DNA of 64,000 nucleotides, from assembly GCA_964484185.1 (NCBI GenBank), contig CAZAEQ010000023.1, forward strand, positions 1 to 64,000. Direction: 5' to 3'. The stretch is from F1-120-MAGs238 sp964484185 (lineage in GTDB: Bacteria; Planctomycetota; Phycisphaerae; Phycisphaerales; UBA1924). How positions within the stretch are numbered: position 1 is the stretch's first letter; each line of letters opens with the position of its first letter. A model generated the notes under the pieces. The model did no database searches, was not told where the DNA came from, and worked only from the letters and a program-made list of their open reading frames with translations. This document shows positions 19,110 to 26,740 of the stretch, piece by piece. A program made the translations under genes and the position numbers.

Positions 19110-19556
19110 GACGGACCTCCCGAACAAAGTTAAACCTGCAACCATCCCACCCAGTCAACTCTGAGTATGGGATCCAAACACGTCAGCTCAGGCCTGAAGC
19201 CCAGCCTCTGGCAGCGGCGATTATACCCGATCCGAAGCCCCGGTCGATTATCGCCCTCTACTTTGGCAAACGCTTCTCGGTCCACCCCTAACCCGCAAAT
19301 TGCGCCATTTCTTCCCTAGAGACCCACCAGTACCGCAATACTGGCCCTTGACAACACCGGAATCGAAACCTCAGGCTCGTTCCATGCGCATCGTTTTCCG
19401 ATAGGGCAAAGCGGCAGGATGCCCAGTGGCTGGATTCGAGTTGTTTGAATCCGCCCGCCAGCAGTGCAGTTATTCGCACCGCTGAAACTTTAGAGGGGTC
19501 GCACGAAACGTGGTGGAACAGGCTTCGTGTGCGCTGGCTTGCCCGGGGGTGTTGTT
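19110..19556. other. Intergenic region between acpP and the DUF1444-like gene
   Basis: A 447-base divergent intergenic region. Apart from the acpP promoter candidate I see a TTGACA at about 19348 on the plus strand without a convincing -10 box. I see no RNA gene or credible small coding sequence. Confidence 0.5.
19220..19247 (-). promoter_or_regulatory. Probable promoter of acpP-fabF
   Basis: On the minus strand a perfect TATAAT (19220-19225) lies 16 bases downstream of TCGACC (19242-19247), which matches four of six -35 positions. It is about 110 bases upstream of the acpP start. Confidence 0.5.
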
Positions 19557-20366
19557 ATGGCCCGTGTACCGAAGGATCCCAATACGTTCACTGATTTCGT
19601 CGCAAGCCTCATTCGCAAAATGCAGCCCCGATTCGAAGTCGAAGTCCTGGGCACACGCGAACTGCTCGTCAACGGCCGCCGACTCGATCTCGAAAACCTC
19701 TACCGCATGGTCTCCCACGAGCCAGTCCGCGGCAAGCAAATCGTCGATCACTATCTCGATCAGCTCTTTTCCGGCGAAGCGATGCAACTCCTGGCGATGA
19801 CGCTCGAGTTTGCCCGTCCCAGAATCATGCCGCGGATTCAGCCTGATTCAATCTTTGAACATCTCAACCGCGAACAGGTTGCCCACGTCTCATACGTCAA
19901 CGGCACCAGTATTGTTTTCGTCACCGATCTTCCCAACATGACCGTCTCGATTACCACCGAGCAGGCTATTCGCTGGGGACTCTCAATCGATGATCTCGAC
20001 GAGATCGCCCGCGGCAACCTCGGCCATTACGCCACCGATCTCGATGTGCAATTCATTGAAAGCAAAGAAGGCGGCCGCGCCGCAATCCTGGGCAACCACG
20101 ATGGCTACGACGCTGCACGGATACTGCTGGGCGACCTGCATGATCGCCTGAGCGACCAGCTCGGCTGCTCGTTCTACGTTGCCACACCAGCCCGCGACAT
20201 GTTCGTCGCGCTTTCAACCGACCCGGATCCATTTGTCGCACGCCTGCACAATCGCGTTGAGCAGGACTATCGCCGCCTTCCATACCCCATCACCAGCGAT
20301 TTCTTCCTGGTCACCCGCGATGGCGTTGCCGGCACTCGCAACATGGCTGAGGTCGATCCCTTCTAA
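19557..20366 (+). CDS. DUF1444-like protein (YtpQ-type)
   Basis: A 269-residue cytoplasmic protein with no signal peptide or membrane segment. The layout resembles DUF1444 (YtpQ) proteins: an N-terminal FTDFVASLIRKMQP, then LENLYRMV, a central HVSYVNGTSIVFVTDLPN and a C-terminal region with LGDLHDRLSD and FYVATPARDMFVA. The biochemical role of that family is not established. The ATG at 19557 is chosen over an upstream in-frame ATG because the added residues look like non-coding sequence. It has no obvious operon partner; a terminator follows within 40 bases. Confidence 0.6.
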   Translation: MARVPKDPNTFTDFVASLIRKMQPRFEVEVLGTRELLVNGRRLDLENLYRMVSHEPVRGKQIVDHYLDQLFSGEAMQLLAMTLEFARPRIMPRIQPDSIFEHLNREQVAHVSYVNGTSIVFVTDLPNMTVSITTEQAIRWGLSIDDLDEIARGNLGHYATDLDVQFIESKEGGRAAILGNHDGYDAARILLGDLHDRLSDQLGCSFYVATPARDMFVALSTDPDPFVARLHNRVEQDYRRLPYPITSDFFLVTRDGVAGTRNMAEVDPF

Positions 20367-20405
20367 TTCATTTACGTACCAATTAACCCGAGACAGTCCC
20401 ATGAA

Positions 20406-20430
20406 GCCCGCTCCGCAAGAGCGGGTTTTT
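20406..20430 (+). terminator. Rho-independent terminator
   Basis: CCCGCTC and GAGCGGG form a 7-bp stem with a CGCAA loop, followed by five T residues. It ends the DUF1444-like gene. Confidence 0.88.
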
Positions 20431-20530
20431 CCTGTATATTCAACGTTCGGCGAAATTATTAGCTCTTCAATTTCCCGTTCTCGCTTCTCTCCCGGAGCCT
20501 TCCCGTGGCCCTTGCTCCAGGAGTTTTAAT

Positions 20531-22381
20531 ATGAAATCGTCTATACCCGCCGCTGCTGTTTCCCTCATGCTTTCTGCCGCCGCGTTCGCACAATGTAACG
20601 TCCACCGCATTGGTGTCCCCGACTTTGATCAACGCCGCTTTGGCCTTGATGAGAACAACGGCTCCATGCACTGTGTTCCCACCTCGTCCCTCAACTGGAT
20701 GGGCTACCTGGCAAATCACGGATTTTCCGCTGCAATGGGATACAGCAGTTCCAACTGGGCCTCAAGCTCCAACTACAACCACGTCACCAATCGCGTCGAT
20801 GTCATGGGCGACCTCAGCGACACGAACTATCTCCTCTCAACTGGCACCTCACTCGGCGATGCAGTCGAGGGAATCGTCGACTATCTCGATGATTACAACG
20901 TTGGCCTCTACGCAATCGTCCTCGGCTACAAAGCTGACGACAGCTGGGCACCGTCTCCCAAGATGATGTACAACCAGATGAAAGCTGGATACCTCGTCAA
21001 CTTCTGCTACGGCCGCTACGACCTCGATGGATCTGAGTGGGAACGCGATGGCGGCCACTGCATGACACTTGTCGCGGTTGAAGATGCTTGCAGCAACAAC
21101 CCCAAGATCAAGTTCCACAATCCCAATACAAGTCCAAGCAGCGAATCAATCTACTCGCAATCGAGCTTCTCCACCGACTCCTGGACCACCTCCAAATTTA
21201 CCGCTAACTTTGACGGCGATGTCCGAGGCCAATGGCAGAAAGTCGGCTCATCGGGAACTACTGGCCGCAAGTTCATCGACAAAGTGATCTCGATTCTCCC
21301 CAACTTCGGACTTTCTCTTCCACCCGCCCGCGCCAACGGCATTCAGCTTCACCGCCTCTCCTTCCTTACCAACGAGCCGCAGCAGGATCAGGAAACCATC
21401 CTCACGCCAGACAACGCCCCCGTCATCACCGCGTTTCCTTTCGCTCGCGACCCCGGCGCATTTGTCATTACCCGCGGCGTGGATCGCGAACATCCTTCCA
21501 AGCTCTATTTCTACGACATGGTCGAACGGACGTGGAATCCGCTTGAGACTTTTGCAACTGATCCGCTGAGCGCAATTCAAGATCGCTTCGGTAACCTTTA
21601 TATCAACTTTGGCGACAGTGTTCACAAGTACCTCGTCGGAGACGGGTCTGTGCGGCCAGTCTCTTCGGTCACGCCGCGATATCCAATCGACGCGATGGCG
21701 CTCAACGATGCGACGGACGAACTTCATCTGCTCTCATCTGATGCCGGGCACATTCTGACATATCCACTGGGAAATCTGGGCGGCGATCCGCTGGACCGGC
21801 GCCTGCCTCCGGGCGTTGAACTCCCAGGTGCTCCACTTCTCTGCTACCACCCCAAACTCCAGCGCATGTACATCACCAGCGGCGATGCGCGGAGCATCTG
21901 GGGAATCAACCCAGGTGCGGCATCGCCGGACTGGGTCGTCAGTGACGTCATGGCGGTTCCCGNNNNNNNNNNCTCTATGCACTTCACCGACAAGGGAATC
22001 ATCGCAATTCACTCGCGGAATGGGTATGAAGAATTCGATCGCGAGCCGACTGCCGGTCGACTTATTCCCACATCAACGCCGCTCTTCCGCGGCCGCCAGA
22101 TTAACGGTTTCCTGAACATGCTTCGCTCGCAGCACGACTTTGATCCTCGCACCGAGACTGTTCGCCAGTGGCGCAACCTGGACGACCCAGAAGTTGATGC
22201 AGATTCACAGGTAGAGTGCCGCGGCGACTTCAACTTTGATGGCGTTGTCGATTTCTTTGATTACCTCGACTTTGTCCAGGTCTTCTCTGAAGGCAACATG
22301 AACGCCGACTTTGATTATGACGGCACCGTTGACTTCTTTGATTATCTTGAATTCCTTGAAGCTTTCAACGAACGCTGCTGA
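20531..22381 (+). CDS. Exported C39-like cysteine peptidase-fold protein with dockerin-type tail
   Basis: A 616-codon frame interrupted by ten N bases. A signal peptide (AAAVSLMLSAAAFAQ) is followed by a region resembling papain-like C39 domains: MHCVPTSSLNWMGY supplies a candidate Cys and GGHCMTLVAVED a candidate His. The middle (about 280-540) is beta-propeller-like, with units such as NLYINFGDSVHKYLV. The C-terminus has two calcium-loop repeats, FNFDGVVDFFDYLDFV and FDYDGTVDFFDYLEFL, typical of dockerin type I-like modules on planctomycete exported proteins. GGAG lies seven bases before the ATG. No cohesin partner is visible here. Peptidase activity is not certain. Confidence 0.75.
   Translation: MKSSIPAAAVSLMLSAAAFAQCNVHRIGVPDFDQRRFGLDENNGSMHCVPTSSLNWMGYLANHGFSAAMGYSSSNWASSSNYNHVTNRVDVMGDLSDTNYLLSTGTSLGDAVEGIVDYLDDYNVGLYAIVLGYKADDSWAPSPKMMYNQMKAGYLVNFCYGRYDLDGSEWERDGGHCMTLVAVEDACSNNPKIKFHNPNTSPSSESIYSQSSFSTDSWTTSKFTANFDGDVRGQWQKVGSSGTTGRKFIDKVISILPNFGLSLPPARANGIQLHRLSFLTNEPQQDQETILTPDNAPVITAFPFARDPGAFVITRGVDREHPSKLYFYDMVERTWNPLETFATDPLSAIQDRFGNLYINFGDSVHKYLVGDGSVRPVSSVTPRYPIDAMALNDATDELHLLSSDAGHILTYPLGNLGGDPLDRRLPPGVELPGAPLLCYHPKLQRMYITSGDARSIWGINPGAASPDWVVSDVMAVPXXXXSMHFTDKGIIAIHSRNGYEEFDREPTAGRLIPTSTPLFRGRQINGFLNMLRSQHDFDPRTETVRQWRNLDDPEVDADSQVECRGDFNFDGVVDFFDYLDFVQVFSEGNMNADFDYDGTVDFFDYLEFLEAFNERC
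21963..21972. other. Assembly gap (10 N)
   Basis: Ten N bases lie inside the coding sequence of the dockerin-tailed protein. The same frame continues on both sides, but if the ten bases are a placeholder the true distance is unknown. Confidence 1.
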
Positions 22382-22424
22382 GTCGAATTCACCACGCTGA
22401 CTCAAACTTTCCAGCCCCAAACCC

Positions 22425-22464
22425 AAAGATGTGCGATGGACTTCAAAATCTGTCGCACATCTTT
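22425..22464 (+). terminator. Rho-independent terminator
   Basis: A 12-bp stem (AAAGATGTGCGA / TCGCACATCTTT) with a 16-base loop ends in TTTT, 45 bases after the dockerin-tailed gene. Confidence 0.8.
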
Positions 22465-22570
22465 TCATTTGCCGCCGGTTCAAGGATCAAGCACTTTTCC
22501 TACATATTAAAATACGTTTCCAGCGCGAGTCTCTTTCTACAGTGAAGCAACCCAGGAGTGGAGCGCCCGC

Positions 22571-23077
22571 ATGACCATGAAAAAGAAAAGCAAGTCGAAT
22601 TCCAGGAGCCACGCCGTGGCACACGCCAACATCGTTTCGCGCAAGGAGCTGATACGACTTCTGAACGAAGACCTCGCACGTGAATACCAGGCCATTATCG
22701 CCTATGTGGTGTATTCGCAGGTTCTGAAGGGCGCGGAGTACATGAACATCGCCAAGGAACTTGAGGTGCATGCGGGCGAGGAACTTCAGCATGCGATCAT
22801 CCTTTCAAAGCAGATCGACTATCTTGGCGGCATGCCGATCGTTACTCCCAAGCCTGTCAGAACTTCGGAAAAAGCCACTGACATGTTGCGCTTTGATCTC
22901 GAAAACGAAACGGACACAATCAAGCACTATCGCACGCGCGTGCGACAATGTGAAGCGCTTGGCGAGTTTGCGATGGCCGAGCAGATCCGCGACATCCTGA
23001 TGCAGGAGCAGGAACACCAGATTGATCTTGCAACAGCGCTTGGAGTAAAGGTGCCAGACATGAGCGATCCAGAGTAA
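22571..23077 (+). CDS. Ferritin-like diiron protein (bacterioferritin type)
   Basis: A 168-residue ferritin-superfamily protein that probably oxidises and stores iron. The four-helix bundle shows the diiron ligand pattern: Glu in LAREYQAIIAYVVYS, Glu-x-x-His in EELQHAIIL, Glu in LENETDTIKHY and Glu-x-x-His in QEQEHQIDL. The N-terminal 20 residues are Lys/Ser-rich and extra compared with typical bacterioferritins; they could bind nucleic acid (inference). No haem-ligand Met could be assigned with confidence. The start is the ATG at 22571; a second ATG lies two codons downstream. Confidence 0.85.
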   Translation: MTMKKKSKSNSRSHAVAHANIVSRKELIRLLNEDLAREYQAIIAYVVYSQVLKGAEYMNIAKELEVHAGEELQHAIILSKQIDYLGGMPIVTPKPVRTSEKATDMLRFDLENETDTIKHYRTRVRQCEALGEFAMAEQIRDILMQEQEHQIDLATALGVKVPDMSDPE

Positions 23078-23152
23078 TGCACTAGACAGTTCATGCAACC
23101 TGATTGACTTTGCCAGACGCTAATTGACCGAACACCATTCGAAAGGACGACC

Positions 23153-23323
23153 ATGCTTTACCAGATTCTCGGCATCATCCATCTGATTCTCTTTATCATC
23201 GCGGCGGTCGAGATTCTCATGTCGAGCAAAGACCTGCTGAAGAAGATCCTTTGGCTGCTTTTGATCTTCCTGCTGCCATTGATTGGCCTGATCATCTACT
23301 TCGTGGCAGGACGCGGGAAGTAG
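23153..23323 (+). CDS. Small membrane protein with PLDc_N-type domain
   Basis: A 56-residue protein made of two hydrophobic segments (ILGIIHLILFIIAAVEIL and ILWLLLIFLLPLIGLIIYF) separated by a short polar loop SSKDLLKK, ending in GRGK. This is the layout of the phospholipase D N-terminal membrane domain (PLDc_N) found alone in many small bacterial proteins; no catalytic domain follows. GAAAGGACG lies just upstream of the ATG. The role is unknown. It is co-oriented with the ferritin-like gene 75 bases upstream and convergent with the OPT transporter. Confidence 0.8.
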   Translation: MLYQILGIIHLILFIIAAVEILMSSKDLLKKILWLLLIFLLPLIGLIIYFVAGRGK

Positions 23324-23394
23324 ATTCCGGAGCTTGCTCCATCGCTACCCAATTGAAGGTCGCGCGCCCAACACAGCGAGGACCGTAGCTTTTG

Positions 23395-25212
23395 CTATGG
23401 TGCAGGTGCGCCACGCATGCCAGTCCAGACCAGCCGCAAAGCATCGCCAGCGCCGACAAGGCTCTCACCAGCGATGATCCCTGCGCACACTGTGATCAGG
23501 AATCGCTCTGTCCATTTGGGGACATACTTCGCGAGACCCAGCGCGATGCAGCCGCCCATGAACATGGAAATACTGTTGTTGGCGGGAATGACAAACGCCA
23601 GGCCGAGCGCTGCTGAACTTGGGATGAATGGCTTTGCTTTAGGAAAGAGCTTTTCGACAATGGGCAAGACAACCCCCACCACTGCGGCAATGGCTATCGC
23701 CGTCATTGCCCCTTGTGGAAGGCTGTCGATGCCGTTCTTGAAGACCTCAGCAACGGCCTTCCACTGCGCAACGGCCGGTGCGGGCCATTCATCAGTGAGA
23801 AGCATGGTCTTGGGATCGGGAACGAGGACGAGGTAGAAATAACCGGCAACTGCCGCACCCGCGACGGAACCGAGGATCTGCCCGATCACCTGCTTGCGCG
23901 CGATTGCGCCGAGCAAGTATCCACACTTCAGGTCGTGCATGAGATCGGAGCACTGGCTGGCTGCACCGGCGGTGACGCTGGCGGTCATGAGGTTGGCCGC
24001 GGGGCTTGCGGGTACGAGGCCAGCAAACACAAGCTGTGTCACTTTGCCCATCGCGCCGACAGGGTTGACGTTGGTTTCGCCCGAGACGCGAGTTGAAACT
24101 ACTGCGAGTGCGAAGGAGAGAAGTACTGCGATCGCGGCGGCCCACCAGGCGATGCCGAAGAACCAGGTCTGGAGGATGACGGCGATGACCAGGGCGAGCG
24201 TGAGCGAGAAGAGGAACCAGTTACGCGTCACTTCGCCGGTGTCGGCCTTTGGTGCAGCTGTTTCATCTTCAGGCTGGCGACGGAATGAGCGAACGATTGC
24301 GGGAATGGAGAACGAGAAAGAGACAAGCGATGAGACGACCATCAGCGTCACGCCGGGCCAGAGCAGCCAATCGCCGATTGGGCCGCGGGTTGCGGGCACA
24401 ATACCACTGTTGACGAGGTTTACAGCGATCACCCCCCATGCCAGGATTGCACCCAGCATGATCGACCAAGCCGCGCGGAAGCCGATCAGTCCGCCGATAG
24501 CGACCATTAACAGTGTTGGATCAAGACCAAACGAATAGGTCGCGGCGGGTGAGCCATTGAGGCTCGCGCCAAATGCAGTGCGCTTCACCCAGCCCACGAT
24601 CTCGAACACCTTCATCAATCCACCAGTGAGCGCGCCAAGGCCCAGCATACCGACGCGGCTGAGCGCTTCGCTGCCGGTGTTGTAGACTTCTTTGAGAGTT
24701 TCAGCGCAGGACAAGCCTCCGGGAAAGGGAAGTTTGTCGCGCATGATGAGCTGGCGGCGCAGCCCCATTGCGACCGAAATGCCGACGAAGCAGACAGTGC
24801 TGATCCAGAGGAAGAGCTGCCACCATTGGAATGTCATTCCTTCGAGCAGCGTGAGCGCGGGTATCGCCGAGATCAGCCCCGCACTGCTCACCGCGCCCGC
24901 GGCGGAAATCGAAGCCTGACTGACGTTGTTTTCGAGCTTGTTGATGTTCTTGACTTTGCCGCCCCATAGACCACTGATGCGGCTGATGACAGACCAGAAT
25001 GCGAAGGCGAGGAGGATGCCCGTGATGGACATGTTGAGGCCCCATCCAATTTTGAGGCCGGTGTACACATTGCAGATGCAGAGCACGCCACCGAGGACCA
25101 TGCCGGTGAGCGCGGATTTGAAGGTGAGTTGAGGGGTGATGAAGTCGACCGGTACTTCGGGGAGTTCGGTGGGAGCGGTTGTTGATGTAGGTTGATCGCG
25201 ATTGTCTGCCAC
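23395..25212 (-). CDS. OPT-family oligopeptide transporter
   Basis: A 605-residue inner-membrane transporter with at least 12 hydrophobic segments. The first membrane block, ALTGMVLGGVLCICNVYTGLK, and the internal GGLSCAETLKEVY and SDLMHDLKCGYLLGA motifs are characteristic of the oligopeptide transporter family, which imports peptides or metal-peptide complexes. The GTG at 25212 is preferred because AGGAG lies five bases upstream; a longer frame (to 25317) adds 35 Pro/Arg-rich residues unlike a transporter N-terminus. It is a single gene on the minus strand. Confidence 0.88.
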   Translation of the reverse strand: MADNRDQPTSTTAPTELPEVPVDFITPQLTFKSALTGMVLGGVLCICNVYTGLKIGWGLNMSITGILLAFAFWSVISRISGLWGGKVKNINKLENNVSQASISAAGAVSSAGLISAIPALTLLEGMTFQWWQLFLWISTVCFVGISVAMGLRRQLIMRDKLPFPGGLSCAETLKEVYNTGSEALSRVGMLGLGALTGGLMKVFEIVGWVKRTAFGASLNGSPAATYSFGLDPTLLMVAIGGLIGFRAAWSIMLGAILAWGVIAVNLVNSGIVPATRGPIGDWLLWPGVTLMVVSSLVSFSFSIPAIVRSFRRQPEDETAAPKADTGEVTRNWFLFSLTLALVIAVILQTWFFGIAWWAAAIAVLLSFALAVVSTRVSGETNVNPVGAMGKVTQLVFAGLVPASPAANLMTASVTAGAASQCSDLMHDLKCGYLLGAIARKQVIGQILGSVAGAAVAGYFYLVLVPDPKTMLLTDEWPAPAVAQWKAVAEVFKNGIDSLPQGAMTAIAIAAVVGVVLPIVEKLFPKAKPFIPSSAALGLAFVIPANNSISMFMGGCIALGLAKYVPKWTERFLITVCAGIIAGESLVGAGDALRLVWTGMRGAPAP

Positions 25213-25752
25213 AGGCTCTCCTTGTTTCAACGGGGTGTCTGCCGCGATGGGCGCGCGGGGGGAGGGTAGCGAATAAAGATCGGGTCGAATGTGTCGCTCG
25301 GGGCGATGCAGACACACTTGGCATTATGTATCACGGAAGGCGAGAACGGGCGACGGTGTCATTTAACGCAGAGGGGTAAGAGGTCTTTATGAGGTCGCGG
25401 AGGAAGGCGAAGGATTTTGTTTACGCAGAATCGAAAGGGGCTCAACGAAAAATTCAAAGGGACTCATGAGTCCCTGATCCCCTTTGGTTTTTAGCGTGAA
25501 AACGGGGGTGGGCCGGCCAGAGAATCGAGCAGTGGAACAGTTGAGCAGTAGAGATTGGAAGGAGTGGTCATGGGATGGTCCTTGGGTTTCGGTTGATAGG
25601 TGCCGGGTACGCAACGCAGAGGAGAAGGCAGGGAAAGGGAAGAAGTTGAGAGTTGGGAGTTCAGAGCCAAGGCAAAAGAGAATCAACATGGATGTATATG
25701 GATAGACAGGATGGGAAGAAAAAAGGCACGGGGTCATTAGAGTCTGGGGGTT
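25213..25752. other. Purine-rich non-coding region with degenerate repeats
   Basis: A 540-base region with no convincing gene. The plus strand is strongly purine-rich from about 25370. It contains a perfect 16-base palindrome, a TTGAGAGTTGGGAGTT run (about 25645-25660) related to the GAGAGTT repeat at 29.23 kb, and near 25675-25710 a run that on the minus strand reads as repeated ATCC-type units (ATCCTGTCT, ATCCATATAC, ATCCATGTTG). A 73-codon frame at 25484-25705 lacks coding character. Confidence 0.6.
25459..25474. repeat. Perfect 16-base palindrome
   Basis: GGGACTCATGAGTCCC is perfectly self-complementary. Flanking CAAAG and CTTTG can extend the stem, followed by GTTTTT, so it could also act as a terminator. 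Confidence 0.7.
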
Positions 25753-26385
25753 TCAAACATCGGAGTCGCCGCTGTCTGGGTTGAGAAAGACATCATCGGT
25801 GGTGAGAGCTCGATGTGGGAGGGACCAGGCCCAGAAGCGGGATTTGTCGGAGGAGAGGTGGAGTGTGGACACGATGTTGAGGCTGGCTTTGGCGCGCTTG
25901 AGGGTTGAGCGGGAGATGCCAAGTTCGCGGCCGCGTTTGAAGAGGTCATCGGCCGGGTATGCGCCGGAAGTGAGTTCGGTGAGGAGGAAGTGGCGGGCTT
26001 CATCGCGTTCGGACTGAGCAGCCTGTTCGCGCTTTGCACGTTCGCCGGATTGTTCGCGGGCGGCCTGATTGCTGGAATCGCGGCGTTCGAGCTGAAAGCG
26101 GGATTTTTCGAAGAGAGCGAGGGCGTGACGGAGGTTGGTTGCGGCGCGGTGGTCGAGGGTGTTGGATTGGAGGAGTTGATTGAAATGCTGGATCAGGTTG
26201 GCCTGCTGGAGGAGGCATTGGGTGGCCGCGTATTTGGAGAAGTCTGGGGCGGATGCGGGTGGGGATTGCGTGTTGGCGAGGGTTTGTTCCAGGGTTGCGA
26301 TGAGCTGCTGGAAGTGGAGAGTGTGGGTTGGGATTGAGACCTCGGGGGAAGTCTCAGACGATGGGGATGGGGTTTGTGTATTCAT
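25753..26385 (-). CDS. Stand-alone winged-helix-type DNA-binding protein, copy 1
   Basis: A 210-residue protein not matched to a named family. A Ser/Pro/Gln-rich N-terminus (1-50) precedes a helical, Gln/Glu/Arg-rich segment (50-130, possible coiled coil) and a compact C-terminal domain at about 128-190: EARHFLLTEL, GAYPADDL, GISRSTLKRAKASLNI and FWAWSLP. This last pattern resembles the small helix-turn-helix tail found at the C-terminus of phage and plasmid replicative ATPases (known pattern, recalled rather than searched), here without the ATPase. A clear paralogue lies at 63.6-64.0 kb. The start is set by a TTGACA promoter immediately upstream. DNA binding is inferred. Confidence 0.65.
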   Translation of the reverse strand: MNTQTPSPSSETSPEVSIPTHTLHFQQLIATLEQTLANTQSPPASAPDFSKYAATQCLLQQANLIQHFNQLLQSNTLDHRAATNLRHALALFEKSRFQLERRDSSNQAAREQSGERAKREQAAQSERDEARHFLLTELTSGAYPADDLFKRGRELGISRSTLKRAKASLNIVSTLHLSSDKSRFWAWSLPHRALTTDDVFLNPDSGDSDV

Positions 26386-26740
26386 GCTTGGAGATTAAAG
26401 ACCTTACGTGTACCTGTCAAGTGTTGCGGCGTTGGTTTGTTGATATTTGCAGTTTTTGGACGGTAGTGGTCCTGCAATATGTGCGATTTTGTGTCATAAA
26501 CGCGGTTTTTTGGTGTACCGGACGCTTTGAGGATTTTTTTGTTCCGGTTAGGGTTTTTGCGGATTGGGGGTGGGGATATTCGACAATTGGAGTCATTTCT
26601 ACATGGATGTATCGGGAGACTCTCACATGGCCATTCCACGATGCCAGGCATCCCAACTACTTGAGCAAGCAGAGCGATGGTCTGACACCGCACGCATATC
26701 TGCCTGCACCGATTTGTGCGAGCTGTTAGACTGCGGCTTC
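26386..26740. other. AT/G-rich intergenic region before the glycosyltransferase
   Basis: A 355-base region, T- and G-rich on the plus strand and unlike its neighbours in composition. It holds the winged-helix gene promoter. It also contains an in-frame upstream ATG for the glycosyltransferase at 26603 (GGAG ten bases before it) and an overlapping 40-codon frame at 26607-26729 ending in CASC. Neither is convincing. Confidence 0.5.
26392..26420 (-). promoter_or_regulatory. Promoter of winged-helix gene, probably leaderless
   Basis: On the minus strand TTGACA (26415-26420) is followed after exactly 17 bases by TAATCT (26392-26397). The ATG starts six bases after this -10 box, where transcription would begin, and no ribosome binding site is present. 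Confidence 0.55.

Noticed and set aside
25484..25705. 73-codon plus-strand frame in the purine-rich region
   Set aside because: No ribosome binding site, repeat-derived sequence and no protein-like features.
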